Positions 52,017 to 61,249 of a stretch of DNA of 64,000 nucleotides are shown piece by piece. Where the stretch lies: NCBI GenBank assembly GCA_031396205.1, contig JANNKH010000060.1, positions 39,914 through 103,913 of the forward strand, read 5' to 3'. A program made the position numbers and the translations under genes. The first letter of the stretch is position 1, and every line of letters begins with the position of its first letter. The notes beneath the pieces are model-generated. The model saw nothing but the letters and a program-made list of their open reading frames with translations. It did no database searches and was not told the origin of the DNA. This DNA comes from CAISIP01 sp031396205 (GTDB lineage: Bacteria > Pseudomonadota > Gammaproteobacteria > Burkholderiales > Burkholderiaceae_C).

Positions 52017-52915
52017 GCCGCGCGTCCCGCAGGGGCCGCTGAAAACAAGGCGCGCCACACCAGTATGGGCAGGTCTCGTTTTCCGATACGGGGCCGCTGG
52101 CGCCAGGTGGCATGGTCGATCCGCTCGATCTTGTCGATGACGCGCAGTCCGCCCTGGACGACCAGCCGCAACTCCAAGCCCGCGCGGCCCGCAATGGCAT
52201 GGGCCAGTGGCGCGCCGGCGTGCATCAGCTCGCGCGCCGCGTTGCAGTAAGCCGCGACCATGCGACTGGCGCCTGCGCACGGTGCGTTGGACTGCAGGTC
52301 GGCATCCGAGACCCCATGCACGGCCATCTGTTCGACGCTCAGGTACCACCGTCCCTGCGCAATGTCACGGCTCAGATCCTGCCAAAAGTTGATCAGCTGC
52401 AAGGCGCTGCAGATCTGGTCGCTGCGCCGCAGCGCAAGCGCATCGCGCACGCCATACAGGTGCAGCAGCAAGCGCCCGACCGGGTTGGCTGACCGGTCAC
52501 AATAGGCCAGCAATTCGGCATCGGTCTGGTAGCGGCGACCGGTCGACGTATAGGCAACATCCTGTTCGAATGCGTCCAGTAGATGGCCCAGCAACACCAG
52601 TGGCAATTCGAATTGATCGATCATCCGGCCAAGCGGTTGGAAGACGGATGGCCAGCGCCCCGAATGCGCTTGCCCCCGGCCCGTGCACAGCAGGTCGTTA
52701 CGGTACTGGGCCAGAGCGGACAATCGGGTTGCGGCATCGGCCGGACCTTCGTCCGCCAGGTCGTCCGCGGTGCGCGCAAACCAGTAGATCGCGGCAATCG
52801 GAGGGCGTAGTGGCGGCGGGCACAGCCAGGACGCGACCGGGAAATTTTCATAGTGCTCGGACGGGCATCGATAACTGCTGAGGGCGCTGTTCACGCGGGC
52901 ATTGTCGCTTGACAA
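52013..52915 (-). CDS. hpnC: Hydroxysqualene synthase HpnC
   Basis: A ~300-residue squalene synthase relative. ENFPVASWLCPPPLRPPIAAI and FARTADDLADEG give the N-terminal pattern and first Asp-rich motif; the second is NFWQDLSRDIAQGRWYL. It converts presqualene diphosphate to hydroxysqualene. The start is unclear: TTG at 52915 is the longest option, and GTG 52894 is next; neither has a good SD. The TTG overlaps the -35 box of the divergent RND promoter. Confidence 0.9.
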   Translation of the reverse strand: MSSDNARVNSALSSYRCPSEHYENFPVASWLCPPPLRPPIAAIYWFARTADDLADEGPADAATRLSALAQYRNDLLCTGRGQAHSGRWPSVFQPLGRMIDQFELPLVLLGHLLDAFEQDVAYTSTGRRYQTDAELLAYCDRSANPVGRLLLHLYGVRDALALRRSDQICSALQLINFWQDLSRDIAQGRWYLSVEQMAVHGVSDADLQSNAPCAGASRMVAAYCNAARELMHAGAPLAHAIAGRAGLELRLVVQGGLRVIDKIERIDHATWRQRPRIGKRDLPILVWRALFSAAPAGRAA

Positions 52916-52960
52916 ATTGCGTCGAATCCCCTAGATTACTGACCCATTAGTCATTAATCG
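52909..52960 (+). promoter_or_regulatory. Promoter and likely operator of the RND efflux operon
   Basis: A perfect -35 TTGACA (52909-52914), a 17-bp spacer and -10 TAGATT (52932-52937). Just downstream TGAC-CCATTA-GTCA forms an inverted repeat overlapping the expected transcription start, a common place for a TetR/AcrR-type repressor site. No regulator gene is adjacent. Confidence 0.6.
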
Positions 52961-52987
52961 GTACCGCATCCGTCGATGTGGTTTTCC

Positions 52988-54151
52988 ATGCGCAATTTCT
53001 TCGTTTTCGGGCCGACTGTGCTGCTGGTCCCGGTTCTTGTTGTCGCTCTGGTTGCCTGTTCCAAGCCGGTACCCCCGGATGAGCCCATCCGCGCGGTCAA
53101 ATTGCTGACGGTGCAAGTGGGTACGATGGCCTCCGAGGCCCAGTTTGCCGGTGAGGTGCGGGCTCGCACGGAGTTGCGCCTGGGATTTCGGGTGCCGGGC
53201 AAGCTGATCAAGCGGCAAGCGCAAGTCGGGCAAAGGGTCAATGCCGGTGCGGTGCTGGCGCAATTGGACCAGCAGGACTTCACGCTGGCCATCGACGCCG
53301 TGCGGGCCCAGTTGAATGCTGCGTTGACCAACCGGGATCTTGCTGCGGCTGAGTTCCAACGTTCCAGGACGCTGCGGGCGCAGAACTTCATCAGCGGGGT
53401 TGAGCTGGACCGACGGCAGGCGGCGCTGGATGCAGCCAATGCCCAGATCGAACAGGTTCGGGCCCAGCTCAATTCCCAAACAAACCAATCGGGTTATGCC
53501 AACCTGGTCGCGACCGCTGCCGGCATCGTGACTGCGGTAGATGCGGAGCCGGGCCAGGTACTGGCTGTCGGCGCATCGGTCGTGCGCATCGCGCAGGACG
53601 GGCCGCTCGACATCGTGTTCTCGGTGCCGGAAAACAGCGTCGCCGCATTGCCGATCGGGAGCAAAGCCGCGGTGCGCCTGTGGTCGGGCGAGACCACTTT
53701 GACAGGCGTCGTGCGCGAGAAGGGCGCGCTGGCCGATCCGGTAACGCGCACCTTCCAGGTCAAGTTGGCGCTCGATGCCGGCGTCCAATTGCCGCTGGGC
53801 TCTACCGTCACCGTGTTGCCGCAGGCATTGTCCCCCAAGGGCCTGGAGGCGATCAAGCTGCCAACCAGTGCACTCAAGCACGCCAATGGCGGCTCGGCTG
53901 TATGGGTGTTGGAGCCAGCGTCGATGACGCTGCGGTCGCAGCCGGTGCAGGTTGTTGCCGCCGATGGCAACGAGGTGGTGATCGCCTCCGGGCTGGCGCC
54001 AGGCATGCGGGTCGTGACAGCCGGCGTGCATGTGTTGACAGAAGGACAGAAGGTGACGGCGTGGGTGCCCGGCGCGTCGGCCGCAGTGCCCGAGCGCGCG
54101 CAGCCCGCCGTGGCCGCACCGCCAGCGCCGCCCGCGTCATCGACGAAATGA
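52988..54151 (+). CDS. RND efflux periplasmic adaptor (membrane fusion protein)
   Basis: A 387-residue lipoprotein (lipobox VALVAC) of the AcrA/MdtA class. The lipoyl-like half-motifs RLGFRVPGKLIKR and the coiled-coil hairpin (~100-170, LNAALTNRDLAAAEFQRSR) are followed by VATAAGIVTAVDAEPGQVL and beta-barrel segments. ATG 52988 is chosen; GTG 52976 is in frame. It ends 7 bp before the RND pump gene. No outer-membrane factor gene follows, so it probably uses a shared TolC-like channel. Confidence 0.91.
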   Translation: MRNFFVFGPTVLLVPVLVVALVACSKPVPPDEPIRAVKLLTVQVGTMASEAQFAGEVRARTELRLGFRVPGKLIKRQAQVGQRVNAGAVLAQLDQQDFTLAIDAVRAQLNAALTNRDLAAAEFQRSRTLRAQNFISGVELDRRQAALDAANAQIEQVRAQLNSQTNQSGYANLVATAAGIVTAVDAEPGQVLAVGASVVRIAQDGPLDIVFSVPENSVAALPIGSKAAVRLWSGETTLTGVVREKGALADPVTRTFQVKLALDAGVQLPLGSTVTVLPQALSPKGLEAIKLPTSALKHANGGSAVWVLEPASMTLRSQPVQVVAADGNEVVIASGLAPGMRVVTAGVHVLTEGQKVTAWVPGASAAVPERAQPAVAAPPAPPASSTK

Positions 54152-54158
54152 TCCGGAC

Positions 54159-57100
54159 ATGGCGCAGCTAGATTCCAAGCCCGGTTTTAATCTCTCCAGA
54201 TGGGCGCTGGAGCATGTCGCACTGACGCGCTACCTGATGGTGGTGCTGATGGTGCTCGGATTTGCCGCCTATTTTCAACTTGGACAGGACGAGGATCCGC
54301 CGTTCGCCTTCCGGGTCATGGTGGTGCGTGTTTTCTGGCCGGGTGCCACCGCGCAGCAGATGGCCGAACAGGTGACGGACAAGATCGAACGGACCTTGCA
54401 GGAAGTACCGGACTCGGACAAGATCCGCAGCTACTCCAAACCCGGTGAGTCGCTGATCCTGTTTCAGCTCAAGGATTCCACCCGTCCGGCCAGCGTTCCC
54501 GACGCCTGGTATTCGGTGCGCAAACGAGTATCGGACATGTCCGGCAGCTTGCCCGCCGGCGTACGCGGACCGTTCTTCAACGATGATTTTGGTGATGTTT
54601 ACGGCGTGATATACGCGCTGGAGACGGACGGATTCAGCAACGCCGAAGTCAAGACTTTTGCCGACGACGTGCGCCAGCAATTGCTGCGGGTCGCTGACGT
54701 CAACAAGGTCGAGCTGTTCGGGGCCCAGGACGAGAAGGTCTATGTCGAGGTGTCGCAACAACGCCTGGCCCAGCTCGGCCTGGACATGAACCAGGTGCTG
54801 GCGCAACTGAACCAGCAAAACGCCGTCGAAGGCGCCGGCATCGTGCAAACGCCGCTCGATACCGTACAAGTGCGGGTGGCGGGCCAGTTCGGTTCGCTCG
54901 AGCAGCTGCGCGACATGCCGATCCGCGGTCGCTCGGGCAACATGATCCGGCTGTCGGATATCGCCACCGTGACCCGGGCCTATGTCGATCCACCACAGGT
55001 GTTGGTGCGCCACCAGGGCCGCCAGGTGATCGCGATCGGTGTGTCGATGGCCAAGGGCGGCGACATCATTGCTCTGGGCAAGTCGCTGGATGCTGCAACG
55101 CAGCGCATCGCATCGCGCTTGCCGGCCGGGTTGCGCCTGGTTCAACTGCAGGATCAACCGCGATCCGTATCCCGTTCGGTCAATGAATTCGTCGGCGTGC
55201 TGATCGAGGCGATCCTGATCGTGCTGGCGGTCAGTTTCATCAGCCTGGGCCTGCACCGACGCGCTGGCCCCACGCCGTGGTACCGGCGCTACACCCTGGA
55301 CATGCGCCCCGGCCTGATCGTCGGTATCTCGATCCCGCTGGTGCTTGCGGTGACCTTCATCGGAATGTTTTACTGGGGCATTGGCCTGCACAAGATATCG
55401 CTGGGCTCGTTGATCATCTCGCTCGGCCTGATGGTGGACGATGCGATCATTGCGGTCGAGATGATGGTGCGCAAGATCGAAGAGGGTTATGACAAGGTGC
55501 GTGCTGCCACATTTGCGTATGAAGTCACGGCGATGCCGATGTTGACGGGTACCCTCATCACCGCGACCGGCTTTCTGCCGATCGGAATTGCGCGCTCGGT
55601 CACCGGCGAATACACCTTCGCCATATTCGCGGTAACGGTGCTGGCGCTGGTGGTCAGCTGGTGCGTTTCAGTGTTTTTCGTGCCCTACCTGGGCACGTTG
55701 TTGCTCAAGGTGCCGCCACAGATGCTGGCTCGGCAAGTATCCGCGGACGCAACTGCTGGAAGCGGGCCGGCCGTCGCCGCCATCGCATCGGGCGACGGTG
55801 CCGTGACAGTTGTCGCGCCAGCCAAGGGAGAGCGAACCGTGACCCCGCACGAGAGTTTCGACAGCCCGTTCTACAACCGGTTTCGCAATCTGCTGCGTTG
55901 GTGCGTCCACCATCGCTGGATCACAATCGGCCTGACCCTGCTGACGTTTGCGCTGGGAATCGTGGGCATGGGGCGGGTCCAGCAGCAATTTTTTCCGGAT
56001 TCCAGTCGGCCCGAAATCATGGTCGATCTGTGGTTCCCGGAAGGCACATCCATCGTTGCCAATGAGGAAGTGACCCGTCGGGTCGAGCAACGCCTGATGG
56101 GCGAGGTCGGTATCGCCAGCGTGAGCACCTGGATCGGCTCCGGCGTGCCAAGGTTCTACCTCCCGATCGACCAGATATTCCCACAGTCCAATGTGTCGCA
56201 GCTGATCGTGATCCCTGCCGACCTCAAGGTGCGCGAGGCGTTCCGCGTTCGCCTGCCGGCGCTGCTCGCCCAGGAGTTCCCCGAGGTGCGCGCGCGCATC
56301 AAGCTGCTGGCCAATGGCCCGCCGGTGGCCTATCCGGTGCAGTTTCGGGTCGTGGGTCCCGAGCCGCGCCAGTTGCGCATCTACGCGGACAGCGTCAAGG
56401 CGGTAATGCGCGAGAACCGCGACATGCGTGGCGTCAACGACAACTGGAATGAGTTCGTCAAGGTGCTGCAGCTCGATGTGGACCAGTCCAAGGCCCGGGT
56501 CATGGGTGTGACCAGCCAGGCCATTGCCCAGGCCTCGCGCACCATTCTTAGCGGTACCCGCATCGGCGAGTTCCGCGAAGCCGACAAGACCATCGACATC
56601 GTACTGCGCCAGCCGCTGGAGGAGCGCGCACACCTGACCGACCTGTCCAACGCCTACTTGCCGACAGCGTCGGGCGCGGCGATACCGATGGCGCAGCTGG
56701 TGCGTCCGGCGTTGGCTTGGGAGCCTGGCGTGCTGTGGCGCGAGAACCGTGACTACGCGATCACCGTGCAGGGCGACATCGTCGAGGGGCTGCAGGGTGC
56801 CACCGTCACCGGCGTGCTGTTGCCGCAATTGCGCGCGCTGGAGGCGCAGTGGGCGCGCGAAGGCGCCGTCGGCTACCGTATCGATGTGGCCGGTGCTGTC
56901 GAGGAAAGCAGCAAGGGATCGGCCTCGATCGTGGCCGGTGTGCCGATCATGCTGTTCATCACCTTTACGCTGCTCATGCTGCAGTTGCACAGTTTCAGCC
57001 GGGCAGTGCTGGTTTTCCTGACCGGACCCATGGGTATTGCCGGTGTCGCCGGCGCTTTGCTGTTGTTTGACCGACCGTTCGGATTTGTGGCATTGCTTGG

Positions 57101-57416
57101 CGTTATCGCCCTGATGGGCATGATCCAGCGCAATTCGGTGATCCTGATCGACCAGATCGAACAGGACCGGGCGGCGGGCATCCATGCCTGGGACGCGATT
57201 ATCGAGAGTACGGTGCGGCGTCTGCGACCCATCGTTTTGACTGCGGCCGCGGCGGTGCTGGCGATGATTCCCTTGTCGCGCTCGGTTTTCTGGGGGCCCA
57301 TGGCGGTGGCCATCATGGGCGGCCTGGTCGTCGCTACCGTGCTCACGCTGCTGGCGCTACCGGCAATGTACGCGGCCTGGTACCGGGTGCGGAAGGGGCC
57401 TTTGGCCGCAGGTTAA
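54159..57416 (+). CDS. RND-family efflux permease
   Basis: A 1085-residue inner-membrane RND pump. It has the usual two-fold plan of TM1, a large periplasmic loop, six TMs, then the repeat. ISLGLMVDDAIIAVEMMV holds the paired Asp residues of TM4 that relay protons. An ~80-residue insert between the two halves (about 525-570) is rich in Ala, Gly and Val. It is closer to the MdtB/HAE-like and TriC-type branch than to AcrB. Substrates are not predictable. A terminator follows at 57440. Confidence 0.92.
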   Translation: MAQLDSKPGFNLSRWALEHVALTRYLMVVLMVLGFAAYFQLGQDEDPPFAFRVMVVRVFWPGATAQQMAEQVTDKIERTLQEVPDSDKIRSYSKPGESLILFQLKDSTRPASVPDAWYSVRKRVSDMSGSLPAGVRGPFFNDDFGDVYGVIYALETDGFSNAEVKTFADDVRQQLLRVADVNKVELFGAQDEKVYVEVSQQRLAQLGLDMNQVLAQLNQQNAVEGAGIVQTPLDTVQVRVAGQFGSLEQLRDMPIRGRSGNMIRLSDIATVTRAYVDPPQVLVRHQGRQVIAIGVSMAKGGDIIALGKSLDAATQRIASRLPAGLRLVQLQDQPRSVSRSVNEFVGVLIEAILIVLAVSFISLGLHRRAGPTPWYRRYTLDMRPGLIVGISIPLVLAVTFIGMFYWGIGLHKISLGSLIISLGLMVDDAIIAVEMMVRKIEEGYDKVRAATFAYEVTAMPMLTGTLITATGFLPIGIARSVTGEYTFAIFAVTVLALVVSWCVSVFFVPYLGTLLLKVPPQMLARQVSADATAGSGPAVAAIASGDGAVTVVAPAKGERTVTPHESFDSPFYNRFRNLLRWCVHHRWITIGLTLLTFALGIVGMGRVQQQFFPDSSRPEIMVDLWFPEGTSIVANEEVTRRVEQRLMGEVGIASVSTWIGSGVPRFYLPIDQIFPQSNVSQLIVIPADLKVREAFRVRLPALLAQEFPEVRARIKLLANGPPVAYPVQFRVVGPEPRQLRIYADSVKAVMRENRDMRGVNDNWNEFVKVLQLDVDQSKARVMGVTSQAIAQASRTILSGTRIGEFREADKTIDIVLRQPLEERAHLTDLSNAYLPTASGAAIPMAQLVRPALAWEPGVLWRENRDYAITVQGDIVEGLQGATVTGVLLPQLRALEAQWAREGAVGYRIDVAGAVEESSKGSASIVAGVPIMLFITFTLLMLQLHSFSRAVLVFLTGPMGIAGVAGALLLFDRPFGFVALLGVIALMGMIQRNSVILIDQIEQDRAAGIHAWDAIIESTVRRLRPIVLTAAAAVLAMIPLSRSVFWGPMAVAIMGGLVVATVLTLLALPAMYAAWYRVRKGPLAAG

Positions 57417-57439
57417 ACTTACAGGCTAACGAATTTGCT

Positions 57440-57473
57440 AGGGGCGGCCGCAGTGGCCACCCCTATTTGTTTT
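57440..57473 (+). terminator. Rho-independent terminator after the RND operon
   Basis: AGGGG (57440-57444) with GGCC (57446-57449) pairs with GGCC (57455-57458) and CCCCT (57460-57464), leaving one mismatch; the tail ATTTGTTTT follows. It separates the RND operon from tRNA-Leu. Confidence 0.7.
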
Positions 57474-57476
57474 CAG

Positions 57477-57563
57477 GCGCGGGTGGCGAAATTGGTAGAC
57501 GCACCAGGTTTAGGTCCTGACGCCAGCAATGGTGTGGGGGTTCGAGTCCCCCCCCGCGCACCA
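57477..57563 (+). tRNA. tRNA-Leu (anticodon UAG)
   Basis: An 87-nt class II tRNA. The acceptor stem GCGCGGG pairs with CCCGCGC, followed by A and an encoded CCA. The D-arm GGCGAAATTGGTAGACGC, the anticodon loop TTTAGGT (TAG at 57511-57513), a variable arm and the T-arm GGGGGTTCGAGTCCCCC are present. The last base pair of the anticodon stem (C57504-A57520) is mismatched. Confidence 0.95.
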
Positions 57564-57698
57564 GGAATGACCCATGTTCCGGAACCAATTTGACCTGGCA
57601 TAGCGAGGGGCAACCTCCGTGGCAGGTTAATGGTCCGCATGGCGTTGGTATGACGGGCGATAGCCTCGCCCTTGGCATGACATATTAGGAGAAGCAAC

Positions 57699-59009
57699 AT
57701 GGCTGTTACGGTGGAAACCCTCGAGAAGCTCGAACGCAAGATGACCCTGACCCTGCCGGTCACAGTGATCCAGTCCGAGATCCAATCGCGCCTCAAGCGA
57801 CTGGCCAAGACGGTCAAGATGGACGGATTTCGGCCCGGCAAGGTGCCGATGAACGTGGTGGCCCAGCGCTATGGCTATTCGGTCCATTACGAGGTCATGA
57901 ATGCCAAGGTCGGCGAGGCTTTCTCCAGTGCAGCCAACGAAGCGAAGTTGCGTGTGGCCGGCCAGCCGCGTATCACCGAGAAGGAAGGGGCGCCGGAAGG
58001 CGAGATGGCTTTCGATGCGGTTTTTGAGGTGTTTCCGGATGTGAAGCTGGGCGACCTGGCCGGCGCTGCGGTCGAGAAGCTGTCGTGCGAGGTGAGCGCT
58101 TTGGCGATCGACAAGACACTCGATATCCTGCGCAAGCAGCGCCGGACTTTTTCTCAGCGCCCGCACGATGCTGCGGCGCAGCTGACCGATAGGGTCAGCG
58201 TCGATTTCGAGGGCAAGATCGACGGCGAACCGTTCGACGGCGGCAAGGCGGAGAATTTTCAGTTCGTTTTGGGCGATGGCCAGATGCTCAGGGAGTTTGA
58301 AGAGGCCACCACCGGCATGAAAACCGGCGAAAGCAAGACCTTCGTGCTCGCGTTTCCCGCCGATTACCATGGCAAGGACGTTGCCGGAAAAGCGGCCGAT
58401 TTCATGGTGTCGGTCAAGAAGATCGAAGCGGCGCATTTGCCGGACGTCGACGAGGCGCTGGCCAAGTCGCTCGGTATCGAGGATGCGACGGTTGAGGGCC
58501 TGCGCGCCGACATCCAGAAGAACCTGGAACGCGAAGTGAAATTTCGCCTGATGGCCCGCAATAAGCAGGCGGCGCTGGACGCGATGGCATCGGTGGCCGA
58601 GCTCGACCTGCCCAACGCCAGTGTGCAGTCCGAACTCCAGCGGCTGATCGAAAACGCACGCGCCGATCTCAAGCAACGCGGGGTCAAGGATGCCGACAAG
58701 GCGCCGATTCCCGAGGAAATATTCAAGCCGCAGGCGGAGCGCCGCGTTCGTCTCGGACTGGTTGTCGCTGAACTGGTGCGCACGAACGATCTGCAGGCCA
58801 GGTCAGAGCAGATCAAGTCGCATATCGACGAGTTGTCGGCCAGTTACGAAAAGCCCGCTGAAGTGGTGCGCTGGTACTACGGGGACCCCAAGCGCATGGC
58901 TGAAGTCGAGGCGATCGTGATCGAGAACAACGTCACCGACTACATCCTGTCGCACGCAAAGCTGACCGAAAGGCTGATTGCGTTCGACGACCTGATGGGA
59001 CAAAGCTGA
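57699..59009 (+). CDS. tig: Trigger factor
   Basis: A 436-residue ribosome-associated chaperone and peptidyl-prolyl isomerase. The N-terminal ribosome-docking signature is the slightly divergent GFRPGKVPMNVVAQRYG (~43-60). The FKBP-like domain follows (DRVSVDFEGKIDGEPFDGGK; FVLAFPADYHGKDVAGK), then the helical C-terminal arms. AGGAG precedes ATG 57699. The order tig-clpP-clpX-lon is the classic proteostasis block. Confidence 0.95.
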   Translation: MAVTVETLEKLERKMTLTLPVTVIQSEIQSRLKRLAKTVKMDGFRPGKVPMNVVAQRYGYSVHYEVMNAKVGEAFSSAANEAKLRVAGQPRITEKEGAPEGEMAFDAVFEVFPDVKLGDLAGAAVEKLSCEVSALAIDKTLDILRKQRRTFSQRPHDAAAQLTDRVSVDFEGKIDGEPFDGGKAENFQFVLGDGQMLREFEEATTGMKTGESKTFVLAFPADYHGKDVAGKAADFMVSVKKIEAAHLPDVDEALAKSLGIEDATVEGLRADIQKNLEREVKFRLMARNKQAALDAMASVAELDLPNASVQSELQRLIENARADLKQRGVKDADKAPIPEEIFKPQAERRVRLGLVVAELVRTNDLQARSEQIKSHIDELSASYEKPAEVVRWYYGDPKRMAEVEAIVIENNVTDYILSHAKLTERLIAFDDLMGQS

Positions 59010-59112
59010 AGCGGACGAGCCATCAGGTTCCGCTGACCTTGCAGTAGCCCCAATTGGCCTCATGTGCTGGCGTGCAGCCAGCCAGGCTGTGACCGTTTGA
59101 TCTGGAGACGAC

Positions 59113-59733
59113 ATGAACTTTGAAAACCACACCATGCAACCGCACGGCCTGGGCATGGTGCCCATGGTCATCGAGCAGTCGGGCCGCGGCGAGCGCTCCT
59201 ATGACATTTATTCCCGCTTGCTCAAGGAGCGGGTTATTTTCCTGGTGGGACCAGTCAACGACCAGACGGCCAACCTCGTGGTGGCGCAGCTGTTGTTCCT
59301 GGAAAGCGAGAACCCGGACAAGGACATCTCGTTCTACATCAATTCGCCCGGCGGGTCGGTGTCGGCCGGCATGGCCATATTCGACACCATGAACTTCATC
59401 AAGGCCGATGTGTCGACACTGTGTGTCGGTTTCGCCGCCAGCATGGGTGCATTCCTGCTGGCGGCGGGAGCCAATGGCAAGCGCTTTTCACTGCCCAACT
59501 CCAAGGTCATGATCCACCAGCCATCGGGCGGCAGCCAGGGCCAGGCCACCGAGATCGAGATCCAGGCTCGCGAGATACTCAAGACGCGCGAGCAGCTCAA
59601 CAAGATCCTGGCCGAGCGCACGGGTCAGCCGCTGGAGCGTATTGCGCGCGACACCGAACGCGACTATTACATGTCGGCTGACGAAGCCAAGGAGTACGGC
59701 GTCATTGACCAGGTCATTTCAAAGCGTGCCTGA
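59113..59733 (+). CDS. clpP: ATP-dependent Clp protease proteolytic subunit
   Basis: A 206-residue serine protease subunit with a short propeptide. The catalytic triad is Ser in GFAASMGAFLL, His in VMIHQPSGG and Asp in DTERDYYM. YINSPGGSVSAGMAIFDTM is the oxyanion loop and handle start. GGAG lies 6 bases before ATG 59113. It forms tetradecamers that dock with ClpX, encoded next. Confidence 0.96.
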   Translation: MNFENHTMQPHGLGMVPMVIEQSGRGERSYDIYSRLLKERVIFLVGPVNDQTANLVVAQLLFLESENPDKDISFYINSPGGSVSAGMAIFDTMNFIKADVSTLCVGFAASMGAFLLAAGANGKRFSLPNSKVMIHQPSGGSQGQATEIEIQAREILKTREQLNKILAERTGQPLERIARDTERDYYMSADEAKEYGVIDQVISKRA

Positions 59734-59843
59734 AAAGGTGTTGTCCGCTGTCCACATACGGTCGGCCATGCGGACCGGGTACGGGCGTGCGGGCACCGGG
59801 ATTTCGGTATCATGTCAACAGCAAATGAAAGGGCGTTGATTTC

Positions 59844-61109
59844 ATGGCCGAGAAAAAGGGCTCATCCGGCGAAAAGACTCTGTATTGCTCGTTTTGTGGC
59901 AAGAGCCAGCATGAGGTCAAAAAGCTGATCGCGGGGCCGTCGGTGTTCGTGTGCGACGAGTGCATCGAACTGTGCAACGAGATCATCCGCGACGAGCTGC
60001 CCGCAGGCACTATCGCCAAGGACGCCCGCGGCGAGTTGCCGACGCCGGTCGACATCAAGACCAACCTCGATAACTACGTGATTGGGCAGGAACCCGCCAA
60101 GCGCACTTTGGCAGTGGCTGTCTACAACCACTACAAGCGCTTGCGGCACAAGGAAAAGTCCAAAAAGGACGACGTCGAGCTGGCCAAGAGCAACATCCTG
60201 CTGATCGGCCCGACCGGTTCGGGCAAGACGCTACTGGCCCAGACACTGGCCCGGATGCTGGACGTACCGTTCGTCATGGCCGATGCGACGACGTTGACCG
60301 AAGCCGGTTATGTGGGCGAAGATGTCGAGAACATCGTCCTCAAGTTGCTGCAGAGTTGCAATTACGAGGTCGAACGCGCCCAGCGCGGCATTGTCTACAT
60401 CGACGAGATCGACAAGATATCGCGCAAGTCGGACAACCCGTCCATCACCCGCGATGTGTCCGGCGAGGGTGTGCAACAGGCCTTGCTCAAGCTGATCGAA
60501 GGCACGATGGCGAGTGTGCCGCCGCAGGGCGGACGCAAGCATCCCAATCAGGATTTCGTGCAGGTCGATACCACCAATATCCTGTTCATTTGCGGCGGTG
60601 CGTTCTCCGGTCTGGAAAAAGTCATCGAGAATCGCACCGAAGCGTCCGGCATCGGGTTTGGCGCCGCGGTCAAGAGCAAGGCGCAGCGTAGCGTGACCGA
60701 ACTTTTCAAGGATGTCGAACCGGAGGATCTGATCAAGTTTGGGTTGATTCCCGAATTGGTGGGCCGCATGCCGGTGGTGGCCACCCTGGCCGAGCTGAGC
60801 GAGGACGCGCTGGTGCAGATTTTGCTCGAGCCCAAGAACGCGTTGGTCAAGCAGTATGCCAAGCTGCTGGCCATGGAAGGGGTTGAGCTGGAAATTCGTC
60901 CTTCTGCGCTCAAGGCGATTGCACGCAAGGCGCTTGCACGCAAGACCGGGGCCCGTGGCCTGCGCTCGATCCTGGAGCTTTCCTTGATCGATACCATGTT
61001 TGACCTCCCGACCGCCGTCAATGTGGAGAAAGTGGTAGTCGATGAAACGACCATCGAAGAGAACAAGCCGCCACTCCTCGTTTACCGGGAACTCGCGAAG
61101 AAAGCCTGA
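59844..61109 (+). CDS. clpX: ATP-dependent Clp protease ATP-binding subunit ClpX
   Basis: A 421-residue AAA+ unfoldase. The N-terminal zinc domain has the Cys4 set CSFCGKS and CDECIELC. Walker A is GPTGSGKT, Walker B is VYIDEIDKI and the pore loop is GYVGEDVE. The ClpP-binding IGF loop reads GIGFGA. It lies 110 bp after clpP. A weak hairpin (ACCGG/CCGGT, 61144-61158, with a T-tail) follows the gene. Confidence 0.96.
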   Translation: MAEKKGSSGEKTLYCSFCGKSQHEVKKLIAGPSVFVCDECIELCNEIIRDELPAGTIAKDARGELPTPVDIKTNLDNYVIGQEPAKRTLAVAVYNHYKRLRHKEKSKKDDVELAKSNILLIGPTGSGKTLLAQTLARMLDVPFVMADATTLTEAGYVGEDVENIVLKLLQSCNYEVERAQRGIVYIDEIDKISRKSDNPSITRDVSGEGVQQALLKLIEGTMASVPPQGGRKHPNQDFVQVDTTNILFICGGAFSGLEKVIENRTEASGIGFGAAVKSKAQRSVTELFKDVEPEDLIKFGLIPELVGRMPVVATLAELSEDALVQILLEPKNALVKQYAKLLAMEGVELEIRPSALKAIARKALARKTGARGLRSILELSLIDTMFDLPTAVNVEKVVVDETTIEENKPPLLVYRELAKKA

Positions 61110-61157
61110 ATCCGATCCTTTACGTGATCTGACGGGTTAACAGACCGGTTTAGCCGG

Positions 61158-61185
61158 TTTTCAATGTCTGTACGCAATTCATAAT
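61158..61185 (+). promoter_or_regulatory. Putative lon promoter
   Basis: TTTTCA (61158-61163), 16 bp, CATAAT (61180-61185) gives a moderate sigma70 match. TTGAAA at 61195-61200 with CCATCCAT further on resembles a heat-shock (sigma32) promoter, though its spacing (11 bp) is short. Confidence 0.4.
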
Positions 61186-61249
61186 GGATGCGGGTTGAAA
61201 TATTCGACACGCCATCCATGTTGAATTGGTAACCAACAAAAGGTCTCTC

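Noticed and set aside
55668..57185. 505-codon minus-strand frame inside the RND pump gene
   Set aside because: Antisense shadow; the RND permease motifs on the plus strand cover the whole region.
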